Assembly: GCA_003521815.1 (NCBI GenBank)
Contig: DPHE01000026.1
Location: forward strand, 1-7,274
Reading direction: 5' to 3'
Length of the DNA: 7,274 bases
DNA from: Colwellia sp.
GTDB lineage: Bacteria; Pseudomonadota; Gammaproteobacteria; Enterobacterales; Alteromonadaceae
In this document: piece by piece, positions 6,899 to 7,274 of the stretch
Layout: the number at the start of each line of letters is the position of its first letter
How positions within the stretch are numbered: the first letter of the stretch is position 1
The notes under the pieces: model-generated
The model's database searches: none
What the model saw: the letters and a program-made list of their open reading frames with translations, nothing else
What the model was told of the DNA's origin: nothing
Program-made: the position numbers and the translations under genes

Positions 6899-6958
6899 GG
6901 GTAATTTTATAATCACCACGACGAGAATATTAATAATAATTGAGTTAATTTTTTGCAT
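6884..6958 (-). CDS. ilvL: ilv operon leader peptide (attenuator control peptide)
   Basis: A 24-codon reading frame starts at ATG 6958 and stops at TGA 6884. Twelve of its 24 residues are Ile, Leu or Val, including the core IIINILVVVII at residues 7-17, and it ends in KLPRGFH. The peptide itself probably has no function; translating it measures charged tRNA-Ile, tRNA-Val and tRNA-Leu. The evidence is composition, position directly before a terminator/antiterminator pair, and location upstream of ilvG next to comM, as for ilvL in enteric bacteria. It is shorter than E. coli IlvL (32 aa) and not obviously alignable beyond the hydrophobic run, as expected for leader peptides. No clear Shine-Dalgarno is seen; the ATG is preceded by an A-rich stretch (CGAAAAAA). 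A small stem, GGUGAU/AUUACC with one G-U pair and a 6-nt loop, covers the second half of the coding region (6900-6917) and could serve as a pause hairpin. Confidence 0.85.
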   Translation of the reverse strand: MQKINSIIINILVVVIIKLPRGFH

Positions 6959-7044
6959 TTTTTTCGTACACTGTTTGTTTTGTTATTCGGCTTGGCTGAC
7001 TATTTATAATATCGATTATTTTTAGTACTTACGCTCGTTCTAGA

Positions 7045-7074
7045 TTTATACCATAGCTCTAAGGTTTTGAACAA
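7045..7074 (-). promoter_or_regulatory. Probable promoter of the ilvLGMEDA operon
   Basis: On the minus strand, TTGTTC (7074-7069) is followed after 18 nt by TATAAA (7050-7045), which is directly preceded by TGG, an extended -10. Transcription would begin near 7038, giving about 80 nt before the leader ATG and a terminated leader RNA of roughly 220 nt. A second -10-like sequence, TATTAT (7011-7006), would give a shorter leader but has no recognisable -35. The whole 236-nt gap between ilvL and comM is A/T-rich and must hold the divergent comM promoter too, which I could not place confidently. Confidence 0.5.
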
Positions 7075-7194
7075 GCTTTTTTTATTTTTGTAGTTATATT
7101 TTGAAAATAAAAAATTATGATAGTAGCGTTATCTTCGGAAAAAAAGTAATACTTGGCTACACTTAAAGCATGGAATCAAATAAATGGAATTATT

Positions 7195-7274
7195 ATGTCT
7201 CTTGCCTGTGTTTATAGCCGCGCTCGTGTTGGTTTAGAATCTCCTTTGGTTAGCGTTGAAGTGCATTTAGCTAA
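7195..7274 (+). CDS. comM: ComM/YifB family Mg-chelatase-like AAA+ ATPase, N-terminal fragment
   Basis: Only the first 26 codons and two bases of the next are present; the gene runs off the window. The translation MSLACVYSRARVGLESPLVS followed by VEVHLA matches the conserved start of YifB/ComM (E. coli begins MSLAIVYTRA and continues VEVHLSNGLP). The missing remainder should carry the N-terminal Lon-like fold, the AAA+ Mg-chelatase module and the C-terminal domain. In Vibrio cholerae ComM is a hexameric helicase that aids branch migration during natural transformation; its role here is not shown. It is divergent from the ilv operon, separated by 236 nt, the same neighbourhood as yifB-ilvL in E. 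coli. The ATG has a weak GGA 6 nt upstream (7186-7188). Confidence 0.85.
   Translation, partial: MSLACVYSRARVGLESPLVSVEVHLA

Noticed and set aside
7101..7163. comM promoter candidates (TTGAAA at 7101, TATGAT at 7116, TACACT at 7158)
   Set aside because: None of the pairs has correct spacing with two acceptable hexamers, so no feature was placed.
1..7274. A new defence, mobile or secondary-metabolite system
   Set aside because: All coding space is taken by well-known biosynthetic genes plus the start of comM. There are no transposases, att-like repeats, CRISPR spacing, tRNAs or unexplained open frames.

Overview
The window carries the branched-chain amino acid biosynthesis operon ilvL-ilvG-ilvM-ilvE-ilvD-ilvA. 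It lies entirely on the minus strand, so it is transcribed from about position 7040 down to about position 50. The first 26 codons of a divergent comM (yifB) gene sit on the plus strand at the right edge. The G+C content is low to moderate (about 40% by eye). The proteins closely match enterobacterial IlvGMEDA, with full-length families, a K-12-like gene order and comM next to the leader. This suggests a gammaproteobacterium outside the enterics, most likely a marine Alteromonadales member such as the Colwellia/Thalassotalea/Pseudoalteromonas group. The genus is an inference and was not tested.

Layout in transcription order (right to left). A sigma70-like promoter lies near 7045-7074. An unlisted 24-residue leader peptide (6884-6958) is half Ile/Leu/Val. 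It overlaps a set of mutually exclusive RNA stems: an antiterminator at 6849-6898 and an intrinsic terminator at 6817-6856, which together form a classical ribosome-mediated attenuator. Then come ilvG (acetohydroxyacid synthase II large subunit, intact), ilvM (its ACT-type small subunit, 1 nt after the ilvG stop), ilvE (aminotransferase), ilvD (dihydroxyacid dehydratase) and ilvA (threonine deaminase). A perfect 12-bp hairpin at 48-77 probably closes the operon. The ilvE-ilvD gap (199 nt) and the ilvD-ilvA gap (72 nt) each hold a strong inverted repeat, and the first also holds a possible internal promoter.

How the genes work together. IlvA makes 2-oxobutyrate from threonine. IlvG/IlvM condenses pyruvate with pyruvate or 2-oxobutyrate. 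IlvC (not in this window) reduces and isomerises the products. IlvD dehydrates them to 2-oxo acids, and IlvE transaminates these to valine and isoleucine, and can also act on leucine. Translation of the leader peptide senses charged Ile, Val and Leu tRNAs and sets read-through into the operon.

I found no novel system, mobile element, CRISPR array or RNA gene. The points most worth a second look are the leader/attenuator, the ilvD start codon and the intercistronic hairpins.
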